A stretch of 64,000 nt of DNA from Natrialbaceae archaeon (GCA_003559215.1 PWMF01000155.1:1-64000); one strand, 5' to 3'; counted from the stretch's first letter, positions 25,845 through 35,277 are shown. The notes: generated from the sequence alone by a model not told the origin. Made by a program: numbers and translations.

Positions 25845-26114
25845 GTGAGTCGCAGTTACGACGGGACCGACGAGACGGGACCGAAACCGCCGAGCCTGGC
25901 GGTCGTCGAGGCCGTCGCCGACGCGGAAGGGGTCAGGTACGACCGGCTCACGACGCCGGCGTACGACCCCTTGCACTCCGTCGTCGATCCGACCGCTCTC
26001 GACGAGTTGTTCGCCCCGCTTCGGGACGGGCGGCCGCGTACCGGTTCCGTCTCGTTTTCCTACTGCGGGTACGACGTCACCGTCGATCACCGCGGGAACG
26101 TCTCCCTCGAGTGA
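25845..26114 (+). CDS. HalOD1 output-domain protein
   Basis: An 89-residue stand-alone HalOD1 domain: LAVVEAVADAEGVRYDRLTTPAYDPLHSVVDPTALDELFAP and the closing SFSYCGYDVTVDHRGNVSL are the domain's conserved ends. HalOD1 is a haloarchaeal output module, usually fused to receiver domains but often found alone. GTG start. It follows the ArsR-like gene on the same strand after 63 bases. Confidence 0.82.
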   Translation: MSRSYDGTDETGPKPPSLAVVEAVADAEGVRYDRLTTPAYDPLHSVVDPTALDELFAPLRDGRPRTGSVSFSYCGYDVTVDHRGNVSLE

Positions 26115-26172
26115 ACGGGTCGCGGGTTCCGAAACGGCAAGACAGATAGGCGATCCCTCCTAACCTCGACCG

Positions 26173-26772
26173 ATGGCAACTGCCGACGCGAGAGAACGAC
26201 TCCGAGAGCGGCCGATCGGCGCAACGATCCTGTTGACGATCGTCGGCTACACGCTCGTCATCGGAACGTTCGTCGCCGACGTTCCGATCTATCCGGATCT
26301 GACGAACGCGCAGGTCAATCTATTCACCCACGCGATCGCGGTGATCAACGCCGTGACGACCGTGTTGCTCGTCGCGGGCTGGTACTGGATCCGAGCCGGT
26401 GACGTCGACAAACACCGCGCGGCGATGACGGGCGCGTTCGCGACGATCCTCCTGTTTCTGGTCGTCTACCTGATCCGGGTCGGCGGTGGCGGGACGAAGG
26501 AGTTCGTCGGCCCCTCCCCGGAGTACGAGCTCTACCTCGCGATGCTCGCGATCCACATCGTGCTCTCGATCGTCGCGGTCCCGGTCGTGCTGTACGCGCT
26601 GATCCTGGGTCTCACCCACTCTCCGTCCGAGCTTCGGGAGACCATCCACGCTCGCGTGGGCCGCATCGCCGCCGGCACGTGGATCCTGAGTCTCGTGCTC
26701 GGAATCGTCACCTACCTCATGCTCAACCACGTCTACGGCTACGAGTTCGCGATGCTCGTCCCGCTCCTCTGA
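26173..26772 (+). CDS. DUF420 membrane protein
   Basis: A 199-residue protein with five hydrophobic helices (ATILLTIVGYTLVIGTFVADV; AIAVINAVTTVLLVAGWYWI; FATILLFLVVYLIR; LAMLAIHIVLSIVAVPVVLYALI; ILSLVLGIVTYLMLNH). His residues sit in NLFTHA, DVDKHRAAM, AIHIVLS and MLNHVYG, the DUF420/CtaM-like pattern. Relatives assist haem-copper oxidase assembly or haem handling. No oxidase genes are in view, so the role is inferred only. Confidence 0.82.
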   Translation: MATADARERLRERPIGATILLTIVGYTLVIGTFVADVPIYPDLTNAQVNLFTHAIAVINAVTTVLLVAGWYWIRAGDVDKHRAAMTGAFATILLFLVVYLIRVGGGGTKEFVGPSPEYELYLAMLAIHIVLSIVAVPVVLYALILGLTHSPSELRETIHARVGRIAAGTWILSLVLGIVTYLMLNHVYGYEFAMLVPLL

Positions 26773-26802
26773 CCGGGACCGTTCCTCGTCGTCAGCCGCG
26801 GG

Positions 26803-26955
26803 TTATCGTTCCCGGTCGCGGAGTTCCCGGAGAAGTTGCTCCCCCCACCGCGACTCCCGCTCGGGAGCGCTGCTCCAGACCCACTTGCAGTATCGCAGGT
26901 GCGCGAGACACTCCTCGTGAGTGAGCTGACTCTTACAACCGGGACAGGTTGGCAT
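26803..26955 (-). CDS. Zinc-finger microprotein (50 aa)
   Basis: A 51-codon frame: MPTCPGCKSQLTHEECLAHLRYCKWVWSS, then a charged helix (ERESRWGEQLLRELRDRER), then stop. The C-x2-C ... C-x3-H-x3-C pattern suggests one zinc finger of unusual C2HC-like layout plus a basic/acidic amphipathic tail. It lies in the gap between the DUF420 gene and the oxidoreductase and is read antisense to no real gene. I do not recognise the family. Confidence 0.6.
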   Translation of the reverse strand: MPTCPGCKSQLTHEECLAHLRYCKWVWSSAPERESRWGEQLLRELRDRER

Positions 26956-27102
26956 AGCCATCGAAACGCGTCCGGAGGGAGAGTAGCTTCCGGTGAACCT
27001 CGCTCCCGACCGGTCGACAACAAAGACTACCGAGACGGTCCGAGAGTCCGTTCGTGTTGTGTGTTAGCAAGTTCTTTTCGTCGTGGAGAGTGCGGTAGCT
27101 GT

Positions 27103-28125
27103 ATGCAGTTCCGCGCAGCGGCGATCGGACTCGGGGGGCTCGGGCAGCTCGAGCTCGAGGTGCTGGTCGGGCTCGACGGTGTCGAACTGGTCGCGGGGGC
27201 CGACGTCTCTAGCGACGCACAGGAGGTTTTCGAACGCGAGTTCGGCGCGCCGGCCTACGCCGACCACGACGCGATGCTCGCCGCCCACGGGGACGGGATC
27301 GATATCGTGCTGATCGTCACCCCTCACACTCTTCACTTCGAACAGGCTCGAGCGTGTCTCGAGGCCGGCGCCCACGTCTACCTCGAGAAACCGATGGTGA
27401 CCGACGTCGGCGACGCGGTCGAACTACTCGAGCTGGCCGACGATCAGGGGCTCGTCGTGCAGGTGGGGTACCAGCGACGCTTCCATCCGGGGTTCGTCGA
27501 GGTCAAGCGGCTCGTCGACGACGGTCGGGTCGGCGAGGTCCACGCCGCGAACGCGTTCCTCGGCCAGAACTGGTTCGAGCTTCACGAGGGGACCTGGCGC
27601 GTCGATCCGACGCTCTCGGGCGGCGGACAGCTGTACGATACGGGCTCACATCTGCTCGACGTACTCTGCTGGATCGTCGGGGGAGTGCCGACTCGTGTCT
27701 CCGCGGACGTGGCGTACGCGAAAGCCGATATCGACGTCAACAGCGCGCTATCGGTCGAATTCGAACGCGACGGCCGATCGATCCTCGCAGGCGTCACGAT
27801 CAGCGGAGACGGCGTCGAACTCACGCCGGCGGAGGGGTACACGATCTGGGGGACGGACGGCCGGGTCACCTTCGACGGCGAGCGGATCCGCCTCGCCGAA
27901 CGCGGCGCGACGGTCTACGAGAGCACGATCGATGCCCGAACGGATTTCACGACGCTGACGACCGCGAAACTCGAGAACTTCCTCGAGTCGATCGTGGGAA
28001 CCGCCGACCCGGCCGTCCCGGGAGCGGACGGACTCCGGGTGACCGCTCTGACGGAGGCGGCCTACCGGGCCGACGATCGAGAGCGTCGGGTCGACGTGCA
28101 GGCGCTGATCGAGGAGACACGATGA
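27103..28125 (+). CDS. Gfo/Idh/MocA-family oxidoreductase
   Basis: A 340-residue protein. The Rossmann N-terminus is AAAIGLGGLGQLELEVLVG. The signature HVYLEKPMVTDVGDAVELLELAD (about residues 90-112) carries the family's EKP catalytic Lys. The C-terminal alpha/beta domain has GGGQLYDTGSHLLDVLCWIVGG with the active-site Asp/His pair. It is an NAD(P)-dependent sugar or inositol dehydrogenase type; the substrate is not predictable. Start at the ATG of MQFRAAAIGLG. Confidence 0.88.
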   Translation: MQFRAAAIGLGGLGQLELEVLVGLDGVELVAGADVSSDAQEVFEREFGAPAYADHDAMLAAHGDGIDIVLIVTPHTLHFEQARACLEAGAHVYLEKPMVTDVGDAVELLELADDQGLVVQVGYQRRFHPGFVEVKRLVDDGRVGEVHAANAFLGQNWFELHEGTWRVDPTLSGGGQLYDTGSHLLDVLCWIVGGVPTRVSADVAYAKADIDVNSALSVEFERDGRSILAGVTISGDGVELTPAEGYTIWGTDGRVTFDGERIRLAERGATVYESTIDARTDFTTLTTAKLENFLESIVGTADPAVPGADGLRVTALTEAAYRADDRERRVDVQALIEETR

Positions 28126-28183
28126 GCCAGGTCCGAGAGTTCCGGCCCCCGGGATTGGTATGGGAGGACCGCGTCCGTTCGGT

Positions 28184-28630
28184 ATGAAGGTTCGAGGCTC
28201 TCGCTCGCGCGAGGACATCGCGGCGTTTCTCGAGGCGCAAACGATCCCGATCCGACTCGGCTGTCGGACTCCCGCAGGTCACCCCTGGATGGTGTCGCTG
28301 TGGTATCGACATCGGGAGGAAGACGACGGCTGGCGACTCGAGTGCGCGACGGCAGCCGACGCGGACGTCGTCGCCTACCTCCGGGAGACCCCCGAGGTAT
28401 CGTTCGAGGTCTCGACGAACCAGCCGCCCTACGCCGGGGTCCGCGGCCGCGGCGAGGCGTCGCTCGAGCCCGATCCCGACAAAAAAGTGCTCCGAGACCT
28501 GCTCGAGCGGTACCTCGACGGAACGGAGTCGGAGCTCGCCCGGACGTTGCTGGACGAGGACCGCGAGGAGGTGACGATCACGATCGAGCCCGCGGTCGTC
28601 TACGGCTGGGACTTCTCCGGTCGGATGTAA
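28184..28630 (+). CDS. Pyridoxamine 5'-phosphate oxidase-like protein
   Basis: A 148-residue split-barrel protein: IAAFLEAQTIPIRLGCRTPAGHPWMVSLWYRH is the flavin-reductase-like beta-barrel opening, then CATAADADVVAYLRETPEVSFEVSTNQPPYAGVRGRGEASLE. It probably binds FMN or F420; the reaction is unknown. A closer ATG (28184) is preferred to one at 28160. It is a second member of this fold in the window, only distantly similar to the one at 23850-24317. Confidence 0.78.
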   Translation: MKVRGSRSREDIAAFLEAQTIPIRLGCRTPAGHPWMVSLWYRHREEDDGWRLECATAADADVVAYLRETPEVSFEVSTNQPPYAGVRGRGEASLEPDPDKKVLRDLLERYLDGTESELARTLLDEDREEVTITIEPAVVYGWDFSGRM

Positions 28631-28660
28631 GAACCGCCACAAAGGGCGGAAAGATCAGTT

Positions 28661-29902
28661 TCAGTTTCCGGACGGTCGCTCGTACCGGATCGGCAGCGAC
28701 TCGACGCCGTAGATCAGCGAACTGCGAACCGGCTGCAGGTCGGCGTCGACCGTCTCGACCGTCGCCGTTCGCGAGAGCAGTTCCTCGAGGGCGACCGACG
28801 CCTCGAGTCGGGCCAGCGGGGCGCCGAGACAGTAGTGGGTTCCGTGGCCGAACCCGAGGTGTTGGTTGGGCGATCTGTCGGGAACGAACGCGTCGGCGTC
28901 CTCGAACTGCCGTTCGTCCCGGTTCGCGGAGCCGAGCCAGACGATGATACGGTCACCCGATTCGATCTCGGCATCCTGGAGCGTCACGTCCTCAGTCGCG
29001 ACTCGGGACATCGCCTGGACCGGGGATCGGTAGCGCAACACCTCCTCGATCGCCCGCCCGATCGCGTCGGGCTCCGCGCGGAGATCCTCGAACAGGTCGT
29101 GGGCGTCGAAACAGCGGACGGCGTTCGTAACGAGGTTCGTCGTCGTGATGTTGCCGGCGATGAGCAACAGGATACAGGTTCCGAGCACCTCCTCCTCCGA
29201 AAGCCGCGACCCGTCCTCGAGCTCTCGCGTGACGATCTGGCTCATGAGGTCGTCCTGCGGGGACTCGCGTCGGTCCGCAATCATCTCGAAGAAGTAGCTC
29301 GCCATCTCCATCTGGGCCTGCTGCTGGCGCTCGAGGAACGCCTCGGTCTCGTCGTCCGCGCCCGAGGACTCGACGAGCGTGTCCGACCACCGCTTGAACC
29401 GATCGCGATCCTCGGCGGGAACGCCGAGCAGCTCGGCGATGACGACCACGGGAAGCGGGTACGCGAAGTCGTCGACGACGTCCAGCTCGCCCCGATCGTC
29501 GTCCAGCGCGTCCGAGAGGAGGTCGGTCGCCAGTTCGCGGATCTCCGGCTCGAGCGCCCGGATCGCTCGCGGCTCGAACGCGTCCTCGACGACGCCGCGG
29601 AGCTCGTCGTGTCGGGGTGGGTCCTGGAAGAGCATCGTCTCGAAGAGCAGCCCCTCCTCGGGCCGGTCCGGTTCCCGGAAGTCGTCGGCCAGTCGCGGAT
29701 CGACCGAGAACGTCTCGTCGTCGTCGAGGATCCGTTTGACGTCCGCGTACCGGAAGACGTCCCAGCATCCCCGAGACGGGTCGTACCGAACCGGGGCGTT
29801 CTCGCGCATCTCCTGATACCAGTCGAACGGCTCGAGCCACGCCTCCCGGGAGGAAAGCTCGTCTGGAAACGCCTGCAATCCCTGCGGATCTGCGCTACTC
29901 AT
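28661..29902 (-). CDS. Cytochrome P450
   Basis: A 413-residue soluble P450 of bacterial class. The I-helix oxygen motif is in LLLIAGNITTTNLV (about residues 245-258), the ExxR is in EEVLRYRSPVQAM (about 285), and the haem ligand is Cys in HLGFGHGTHYCLGAPLARLE (about 358). It hydroxylates an unknown substrate using an external ferredoxin; a 2Fe-2S ferredoxin is in the window (11671) but not adjacent. It is convergent with the oxidase-like gene before it. Start at MSSADPQGLQAFPDEL. Confidence 0.92.
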   Translation of the reverse strand: MSSADPQGLQAFPDELSSREAWLEPFDWYQEMRENAPVRYDPSRGCWDVFRYADVKRILDDDETFSVDPRLADDFREPDRPEEGLLFETMLFQDPPRHDELRGVVEDAFEPRAIRALEPEIRELATDLLSDALDDDRGELDVVDDFAYPLPVVVIAELLGVPAEDRDRFKRWSDTLVESSGADDETEAFLERQQQAQMEMASYFFEMIADRRESPQDDLMSQIVTRELEDGSRLSEEEVLGTCILLLIAGNITTTNLVTNAVRCFDAHDLFEDLRAEPDAIGRAIEEVLRYRSPVQAMSRVATEDVTLQDAEIESGDRIIVWLGSANRDERQFEDADAFVPDRSPNQHLGFGHGTHYCLGAPLARLEASVALEELLSRTATVETVDADLQPVRSSLIYGVESLPIRYERPSGN

Positions 29903-29944
29903 GGGCCGTAAACGGCGGGAATCCACAAAACGTTCGGGGTGGAG

Positions 29945-30718
29945 TCAGTCGGTCGTCGGGATCGACCGGGCGCCGAGCGCGAAGAAGATCACCGCGAGGA
30001 CGGCGAGGATCCCCAGGTTCGCCAGCGCGGGATCGACCCCCGCGATCGCGGATGTCGCAGCGTTCGGATCGGTCGCCGCCCGCACTCCGCGGGCGAAGTA
30101 CGTCAGCGGCGAGAGGTTTACGAACGGTTCGAACCAGCCGGGCAGTTGCTCGAGCGAGACGAACGTCTCCGAGAGAAAGAGCAACGGCAGCCCGATCGCG
30201 TTGCTGGCGGCGACGGCGCCGTCCTGGGAGTCGGTGTAGCTGCCCAGCATCGCGCCGACGCCGCAAAAGCAGACGACGCCGACGAGGACGTACGGTACCA
30301 ACAGGGGCGAGAGGACGATCTCGGCGCCCGTGAGCACGACTACGAGTGCGAGGATCAGCAGGCTCGCCAGCCCGATGATGACGGCGTTGACGGCCGTCTG
30401 GGCGAGCAGCCACTCCGCCCGTGTCTGAGGGGTCGTCGCGAGCTTCTCGAAGCGACTCCCCTCGCGGTGGCGCGCGACCTCGCTGCCCAGCCGCGACAGC
30501 GGGGTAAAGAGGACGACGACCGCCAGGTAGCCCGGAACGTAGTACGCCGGCGGCTCCGCGAAGAGCCCGCCGCCGCCGGGATCGGTCCGGACCAGCGCGC
30601 CGAAGATGACGATCAGGATCACCGGAAAGAAGAACGTAAAGAAGACCGCGGTCCGGCGACGGACGAACGCCCGCCAGCCGGCACCGGTCTCGGCCCGAAC
30701 GCGACCGAGCCGGCTCAC
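29945..30718 (-). CDS. ABC-2 type exporter permease
   Basis: A 257-residue protein with six hydrophobic helices (AVFFTFFFPVILIVIFGALV; PGYLAVVVLFTPLSRLG; LLAQTAVNAVIIGLASLLILALVVVLTG; LLVPYVLVGVVCFCGVGAMLG; NAIGLPLLFLSETFVSLEQLPG; ALANLGILAVLAVIFFALG), the DrrB/ABC-2 layout. The GTG start overlaps the ATPase stop by four bases, so they are translationally coupled. It pairs with the upstream ATPase to export a hydrophobic compound. Confidence 0.87.
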   Translation of the reverse strand: MSRLGRVRAETGAGWRAFVRRRTAVFFTFFFPVILIVIFGALVRTDPGGGGLFAEPPAYYVPGYLAVVVLFTPLSRLGSEVARHREGSRFEKLATTPQTRAEWLLAQTAVNAVIIGLASLLILALVVVLTGAEIVLSPLLVPYVLVGVVCFCGVGAMLGSYTDSQDGAVAASNAIGLPLLFLSETFVSLEQLPGWFEPFVNLSPLTYFARGVRAATDPNAATSAIAGVDPALANLGILAVLAVIFFALGARSIPTTD

Positions 30719-31650
30719 GCGGTCTCACCCGCGCGAGCGAGGGTCGTGCCGTCGGTTCGCTCGAGTTCGGTTTCGTCGGCCAGCTCGAGGTAGACGTCCT
30801 CCAGATCGGGCTCGGCCCAGGAGAGCCCGGAGTAGTCGATCCCTCGCTGCTCGAGGTAGTCGACGACGCGACCGATCTCGGCGGGTGAGACCTCGCGGAC
30901 GACGACCTCCTTTCCTCGCGCAGCGGTCGCGAACGGGAGGTCGCCGAACGCCGCTGCATCGGCCGGCGTCTCGACGATCAGCCGGCTCGAGCCGGCGTGG
31001 TCGGCGATCAGCGCCGCGGGCGTCCCTCGGGCCACGAGTTCACCGTCGGCGAGCAGGCCGACACGGTCGGCGAGGCGCTCGGCCTCGGCCATGTCGTGAG
31101 TCGTCAGGAAGACCGTGGTTCCCGAGTCGGCGAGGTCCTCGATCAGCCGCCAGACAGTCCGTCGGCCCGCAGGGTCGATGCCCGTGGTCGGCTCGTCCAG
31201 AAAGAGCACGTCGGGGTCGTTGACCAGCGCGGTGCCGACGCAGACCCGTCGCTGCTGGCCCCCCGAGAGGTTCTCGTACCAGGTGTCGTCGGCGTCGGCG
31301 AGGCCGACGTCGGCCAGCACGGCCTCGGGGTCGCGGTGGTCGTCGTACAGCCCCGCGTAGTAGGCCACCAGCTCGCGGGCGGTGAGTCGATCCGGGGGCG
31401 AAAACGACTGCGGGAGTACGCCCAGGCGGTCGCGGTCGACGGCCGACGGCGCCGCCCCGAGGACGCGCGCGCTGCCCGAGTCGGGCTCGGTCGTCCCGGT
31501 AAGCGCCCGGACGAGCGTCGTCTTGCCCGCGCCGTTGGGGCCGATGAGCGCGAACACCTCGCCGCGCTCGACCGACAGCGTCACGCCCGCGAGGGCGACG
31601 GTCCCGTCGTATCGCTTCTCGAGTCCCTCGGCGACGACCGCGGTATCCAT
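30715..31650 (-). CDS. ABC exporter ATP-binding protein (DrrA/CcmA-like)
   Basis: A 311-residue ATPase. Walker A is GPNGAGKTT (about 38-46), Q-loop LPQSFSPPD, signature LSGGQQRR (about 128-135), Walker B VLFLDEPTTGIDP (about 147-159), with a His switch in TTHDM. A C-terminal about 90-residue domain (ALIADHAGSSRLIVETPA... VVDYLEQRGIDYSGL) is typical of DrrA-type exporters. It forms one operon with the permease. The substrate could be a drug, lipid or pigment; unknown. Confidence 0.9.
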   Translation of the reverse strand: MDTAVVAEGLEKRYDGTVALAGVTLSVERGEVFALIGPNGAGKTTLVRALTGTTEPDSGSARVLGAAPSAVDRDRLGVLPQSFSPPDRLTARELVAYYAGLYDDHRDPEAVLADVGLADADDTWYENLSGGQQRRVCVGTALVNDPDVLFLDEPTTGIDPAGRRTVWRLIEDLADSGTTVFLTTHDMAEAERLADRVGLLADGELVARGTPAALIADHAGSSRLIVETPADAAAFGDLPFATAARGKEVVVREVSPAEIGRVVDYLEQRGIDYSGLSWAEPDLEDVYLELADETELERTDGTTLARAGETA

Positions 31651-31716
31651 ACGGGTCGCTATCGGCGCGGCCGGCGTAAGGGGTTCGATTCCCCGCTTTC
31701 GGATCGATGGGGCGCG

Positions 31717-33816
31717 TTACTCGAGGCGAGCGACGACGACGTCCTCGACCTCGAGGGTCGGGCTCGTGGTTCCGTCCTCGACGGCGATCTCGGTATCGGT
31801 GACGAGGTCGACGGGTTCGATAGGGGAGTCGAGGCTCACCTCGACGGGATCGCTCCCGAAGTTCAGGGCGACGACGACGCGCTCGGTGTCAGCCTCGCGG
31901 GCGAACGCGACGACGCGCTCGGAGTCGGATTCGTACCTGAGGTCCACGAGAGCGCCCCGGGAGAGCGCCTCGGAGTTGCGACGGGCCGCGACGAGCTGTC
32001 GGTGGAACGTCGTCGTTCGACTGTCACCCTCCCAGGGCATGGCCTGGCGATACTCGGTCGCACCCCGCTCCTGGCCGTAGTAGATCATCGGCATTCCCGG
32101 AAGCGTGAGTACGGCCGCGACGGCCGCACGCTGTGCGGCCTCGCCACAGTCGGTCAGGTACCGCGTTTCGTCGTGGTTCTCGACGTAGCGCATGTGCAGC
32201 GACCAGTCGGGAAACCCTTCCCGCTCGGGGGCCGTCGCCGCCTCGAGCAGCTCGTCAGCGGCCCGCTGGCCGTTACCGATCTCCCGGAGCGCGTAGTACA
32301 GGGTCGTATCGTAGTGGACGTTGAACTCACCCTCGGCGTACTCGGGCTCTCTGGGAATGGTCTCGTCGAGCAACAGGAACTCGGCGTCCCGATCGCGGGC
32401 GAGGGCCGCGAGCTCCTTCCAGTAGCCATGCGGAACGCCCCAGGCGACGTCACAGCGGAAACCGTCGACGACGTCGACCCACTCCTCGACGACCGAGCGG
32501 AAGAACGACCGCACCGCGAGCGAGTCGTAGTTGACGTTCGGGATGCCGTGCCAGTTGAAGTAGTAGTCGGCTACCTCCGTGCGGCCGTCCTCGGTGCGTC
32601 GCGACGGCGGCGAGTCGGCGTCCCGCCCACCCTCGAGGTCCGCCGCGTCGATCCCGACGCGCTCGAGGGGCTCCCAGACGTACCAGTCGTCGTACTCGGG
32701 AACCCGGGCCGCGCTCATGTCGAAGGCCGCGTGCTCGCGGGCGGTGTGGTTGATGACGAGGTCGAATACGACCCTGATCCCCGCCTCGTGACAGCGATCG
32801 ACGAACGACTCGAACTCCTCGCGGGTGCCGAGGTCCGAAGCGGTATCGAAGTAGTCGGTCGTGTGGTAGCCGTGCTCGGTCGGGCTCTCGAGGACCGGCG
32901 TCAGCCAGAGACAGTCGATACCCAGCGACTCGAGGTAGGGAACCCGCCGTTCGAGCGCCCGGAAACTCGCGGGATCGGTGAACGAGCGGACGAAGATCTC
33001 GTAGACGACCGCGTCTTCGGCCCACTCCGGCGGGTCGTTCGGTCGGTCGACCCGCCCGTCGGGGTGGACGACGACGCGGTCGGCGACGCTGTGGCGCTCG
33101 CCGACGGCGACGGCGTGAACGCGAGCAGCCTCCTCGAGATCCGTGAGATCGACCCGGAGCTCGCGGCCGTCGACCGCGAGGTCGTCGTCCGAGAGCGGAT
33201 CCCGGTCGTCGGCGTAGAACTCGACCTCGAGGTCCGCCGCGGCATACTCGCTGCCCGTGCCTGGTGCCGCCTCGGCCGTGACGGTAACCGTCTCGCCGCT
33301 TTCGTCGATCTTCCCCTCGAGACGAACTCGCGGTCGGCCCGGCCCGGGGATCTCGACGTTCGTCCAGACGGCGTTCTCGAAGTCCTCGCCTGGAACGTAG
33401 CCGTAGCGGTGCGTTCCCGGCTGGACCTCGATCTCGTAGCGATAGATACCGTCCTCGAGCGTCGGCCACTCCCGCGCGAACCGGTGTTCGTTGAACGGCC
33501 CCATGATCGAGACCTCTTCGGGGTCGTGTTCGGGGAGCTCCGTTCGATCGAGGTCGAAACTCGTCTTCCGACGGATGTCGGGGAAGACGCGAACGCGTTG
33601 TTCGTGCGTGCCGGCGGGGGATCCGAGTTCGAACCGGTAGATGCCGGGGACGTCCGGCTCGATCTCGCCGACGGGGGTTTCGGGAGCCGAAAGTCCGCTC
33701 TCGACCGGCCGCTCCACGAGAGTCCATTCGTAATCGACATCGGGATCCGGTGCCCGCGGTGCGAGTTCGACGGTTTCGCCGACAGCGCAGAACCGCGGCG
33801 GCCCTGGATGGTGCAT
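31717..33816 (-). CDS. GH13 alpha-amylase-family enzyme (cyclomaltodextrinase/neopullulanase-like)
   Basis: A 699-residue glycoside hydrolase. Residues 1-about 260 hold beta-sandwich N-terminal domains (PGTHRYGYVPGEDFENAVWTNVEIP is carbohydrate-binding-like). The TIM barrel follows, with VFDLVINHTAREH, nucleophile Asp in VDGFRCDVAWGVPHG, acid Glu in LLLDETIPREP, and Asp in RYVENHDETRYL. No signal peptide is seen, so it acts inside the cell on imported maltodextrins. It is downstream of, and on the same strand as, the MalK-type ATPase. Start at MHHPGPPRFCAVG; an in-frame GTG 12 bases upstream is possible. Confidence 0.9.
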   Translation of the reverse strand: MHHPGPPRFCAVGETVELAPRAPDPDVDYEWTLVERPVESGLSAPETPVGEIEPDVPGIYRFELGSPAGTHEQRVRVFPDIRRKTSFDLDRTELPEHDPEEVSIMGPFNEHRFAREWPTLEDGIYRYEIEVQPGTHRYGYVPGEDFENAVWTNVEIPGPGRPRVRLEGKIDESGETVTVTAEAAPGTGSEYAAADLEVEFYADDRDPLSDDDLAVDGRELRVDLTDLEEAARVHAVAVGERHSVADRVVVHPDGRVDRPNDPPEWAEDAVVYEIFVRSFTDPASFRALERRVPYLESLGIDCLWLTPVLESPTEHGYHTTDYFDTASDLGTREEFESFVDRCHEAGIRVVFDLVINHTAREHAAFDMSAARVPEYDDWYVWEPLERVGIDAADLEGGRDADSPPSRRTEDGRTEVADYYFNWHGIPNVNYDSLAVRSFFRSVVEEWVDVVDGFRCDVAWGVPHGYWKELAALARDRDAEFLLLDETIPREPEYAEGEFNVHYDTTLYYALREIGNGQRAADELLEAATAPEREGFPDWSLHMRYVENHDETRYLTDCGEAAQRAAVAAVLTLPGMPMIYYGQERGATEYRQAMPWEGDSRTTTFHRQLVAARRNSEALSRGALVDLRYESDSERVVAFAREADTERVVVALNFGSDPVEVSLDSPIEPVDLVTDTEIAVEDGTTSPTLEVEDVVVARLE

Positions 33817-33952
33817 GCGATGCCAGACACCCCCTATCCACTTCACTGTTAGCGGTGAACTACTATTACAACATCTATCGAAGTCGAGGTCGGCTGTCGC
33901 CGGCGAGTACGGGCCCAGTCGCGGCGTGCCGACGAAGCCGAACGGTAGCTGC

Positions 33953-35077
33953 TCAGGGCTCGGGCGTCGGCACCGCCTTGCTCGAGTGTAGCAGCGATTC
34001 GCCAGTCGAGTCGTCGAAGAGCCGAATCTTCGATTCGTCGAACGTAACGTCGACGACGTCGCCGACCGCCGGTTCGAAATCGGCGCTAACTCGCGCCATG
34101 AACTGCTCGCCGATGTCGAGGTAGAGGTAGTTGTCGCTGCCGATCGGCTCGACAACGTCGACGGTCGTTCGGATTCCGTTCGGACCCTCCGCCGGATGGA
34201 CGTCCTCCGGACGGATGCCGAGAACAGCCTCCTCGCCGTCCTCGACTTCTACCTCCTGTGAGTAAGCGGACGAAAGCGAGTACTGGAACGCCTCGCCGCC
34301 ATCCAGAACGATCCGGTCGCCCGATTGCCGGGCGACAACGTCGACGAAGTTCATCGACGGCGAGCCGATGAAGCCGCCGACGAACCGGTTTGCCGGTTCG
34401 TCGTAGACGTCCTTCGGCGGGCCGACCTGCTGGAGTTCGCCGTCGTTGAGGATGACGATCTTGTCCCCCATCGTCATCGCTTCCTCCTGGTCGTGCGTGA
34501 CGTAGACCGACGTAATGCCGAGTTCGTCCTGCAGACGCTGGATCTCCGCACGCATCGTCGTTCGTAGTTTGGCGTCGAGGTTCGAGAGCGGTTCGTCGAA
34601 CAGGAAGAGTTTGGGCTCGCGAACGATCGCCCGACCGAGCGCGACCCGCTGTTGTTGGCCACCCGAGAGCTCGTCGGGTTTGTCGTCCAGTAACTCCTCG
34701 ATGTCCATCATTCGAGCCGCCCACTCGACTTTCTCCCGGCGTTCGGCCTTCGAGAGGTCGGTGCTCATCCGGAGTCCGAACTCCATGTTCTTGAACACCG
34801 TCTTGTGTGGGTACAGCGCGTAGTTCTGGAATACCATCGCAATATCACGCGTCCGCGCACTCTGATCCGTCACGTCCTCGCCTCCGAGGGTGATCGAGCC
34901 GGAGGTCGGCTCCTCGAGTCCCGCGATCATCCGCAGCGTTGTCGTCTTTCCACAGCCGGAGGGACCGACGACGGTGACGAACTCGCCGTCTTCGACCTCG
35001 AGGTCGAGGTCGTCGACGGCCACGATCGACCCTCTATCGAACTCCTTCCGGAGATCCTCCACGTGCAAACGCGCCAT
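33953..35077 (-). CDS. Sugar ABC transporter ATP-binding protein (MalK/UgpC family)
   Basis: A 374-residue ATPase. Walker A is GPSGCGKTTTLRMIAGLEEP (about 38-57), Q-loop MVFQNYALYPHKTV, signature ELSGGQQQRVALGRA (about 138-152), Walker B LFLFDEPLSNLDAKLR, His switch YVTHDQEEAM. The C-terminal OB/TOBE domain (about 240-360, LGIRPEDVHPA) is characteristic of MalK-type sugar importers. It is divergent from the binding protein and permeases it should energise. A TATA-like AT-rich stretch (about 35100-35110, minus strand) precedes its ATG. Confidence 0.92.
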   Translation of the reverse strand: MARLHVEDLRKEFDRGSIVAVDDLDLEVEDGEFVTVVGPSGCGKTTTLRMIAGLEEPTSGSITLGGEDVTDQSARTRDIAMVFQNYALYPHKTVFKNMEFGLRMSTDLSKAERREKVEWAARMMDIEELLDDKPDELSGGQQQRVALGRAIVREPKLFLFDEPLSNLDAKLRTTMRAEIQRLQDELGITSVYVTHDQEEAMTMGDKIVILNDGELQQVGPPKDVYDEPANRFVGGFIGSPSMNFVDVVARQSGDRIVLDGGEAFQYSLSSAYSQEVEVEDGEEAVLGIRPEDVHPAEGPNGIRTTVDVVEPIGSDNYLYLDIGEQFMARVSADFEPAVGDVVDVTFDESKIRLFDDSTGESLLHSSKAVPTPEP

Positions 35078-35253
35078 TTGTGTACTGTCTGGTGATATCG
35101 TACATAATTCTTTTCCCCATCTCCTAATATTTGATGCACTATTTCATCGCTTCTCGAGCCCACCAGACACACACCGAGATTCGTGAACTGCCCGATTAGG
35201 AGCTTCTACTCCCCAGTCTACTCTCGTGAGATGACAGCGACACCCACAACTAC

Positions 35254-35277
35254 TAAATATATGAAGTTATAATTCAT
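35254..35277 (+). promoter_or_regulatory. Promoter and inverted-repeat operator candidate of the maltodextrin operon
   Basis: TAAATATATG (35254-35263) lies about 27-30 bases before the ATG at 35290. It overlaps ATGAA (35261-35265) and TTCAT (35273-35277), an inverted repeat around GTTATAA. The 212-base divergent gap is the AT-richest stretch nearby and probably holds the regulator sites for both directions. No TrmB-like regulator gene is visible in the window. Confidence 0.5.
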
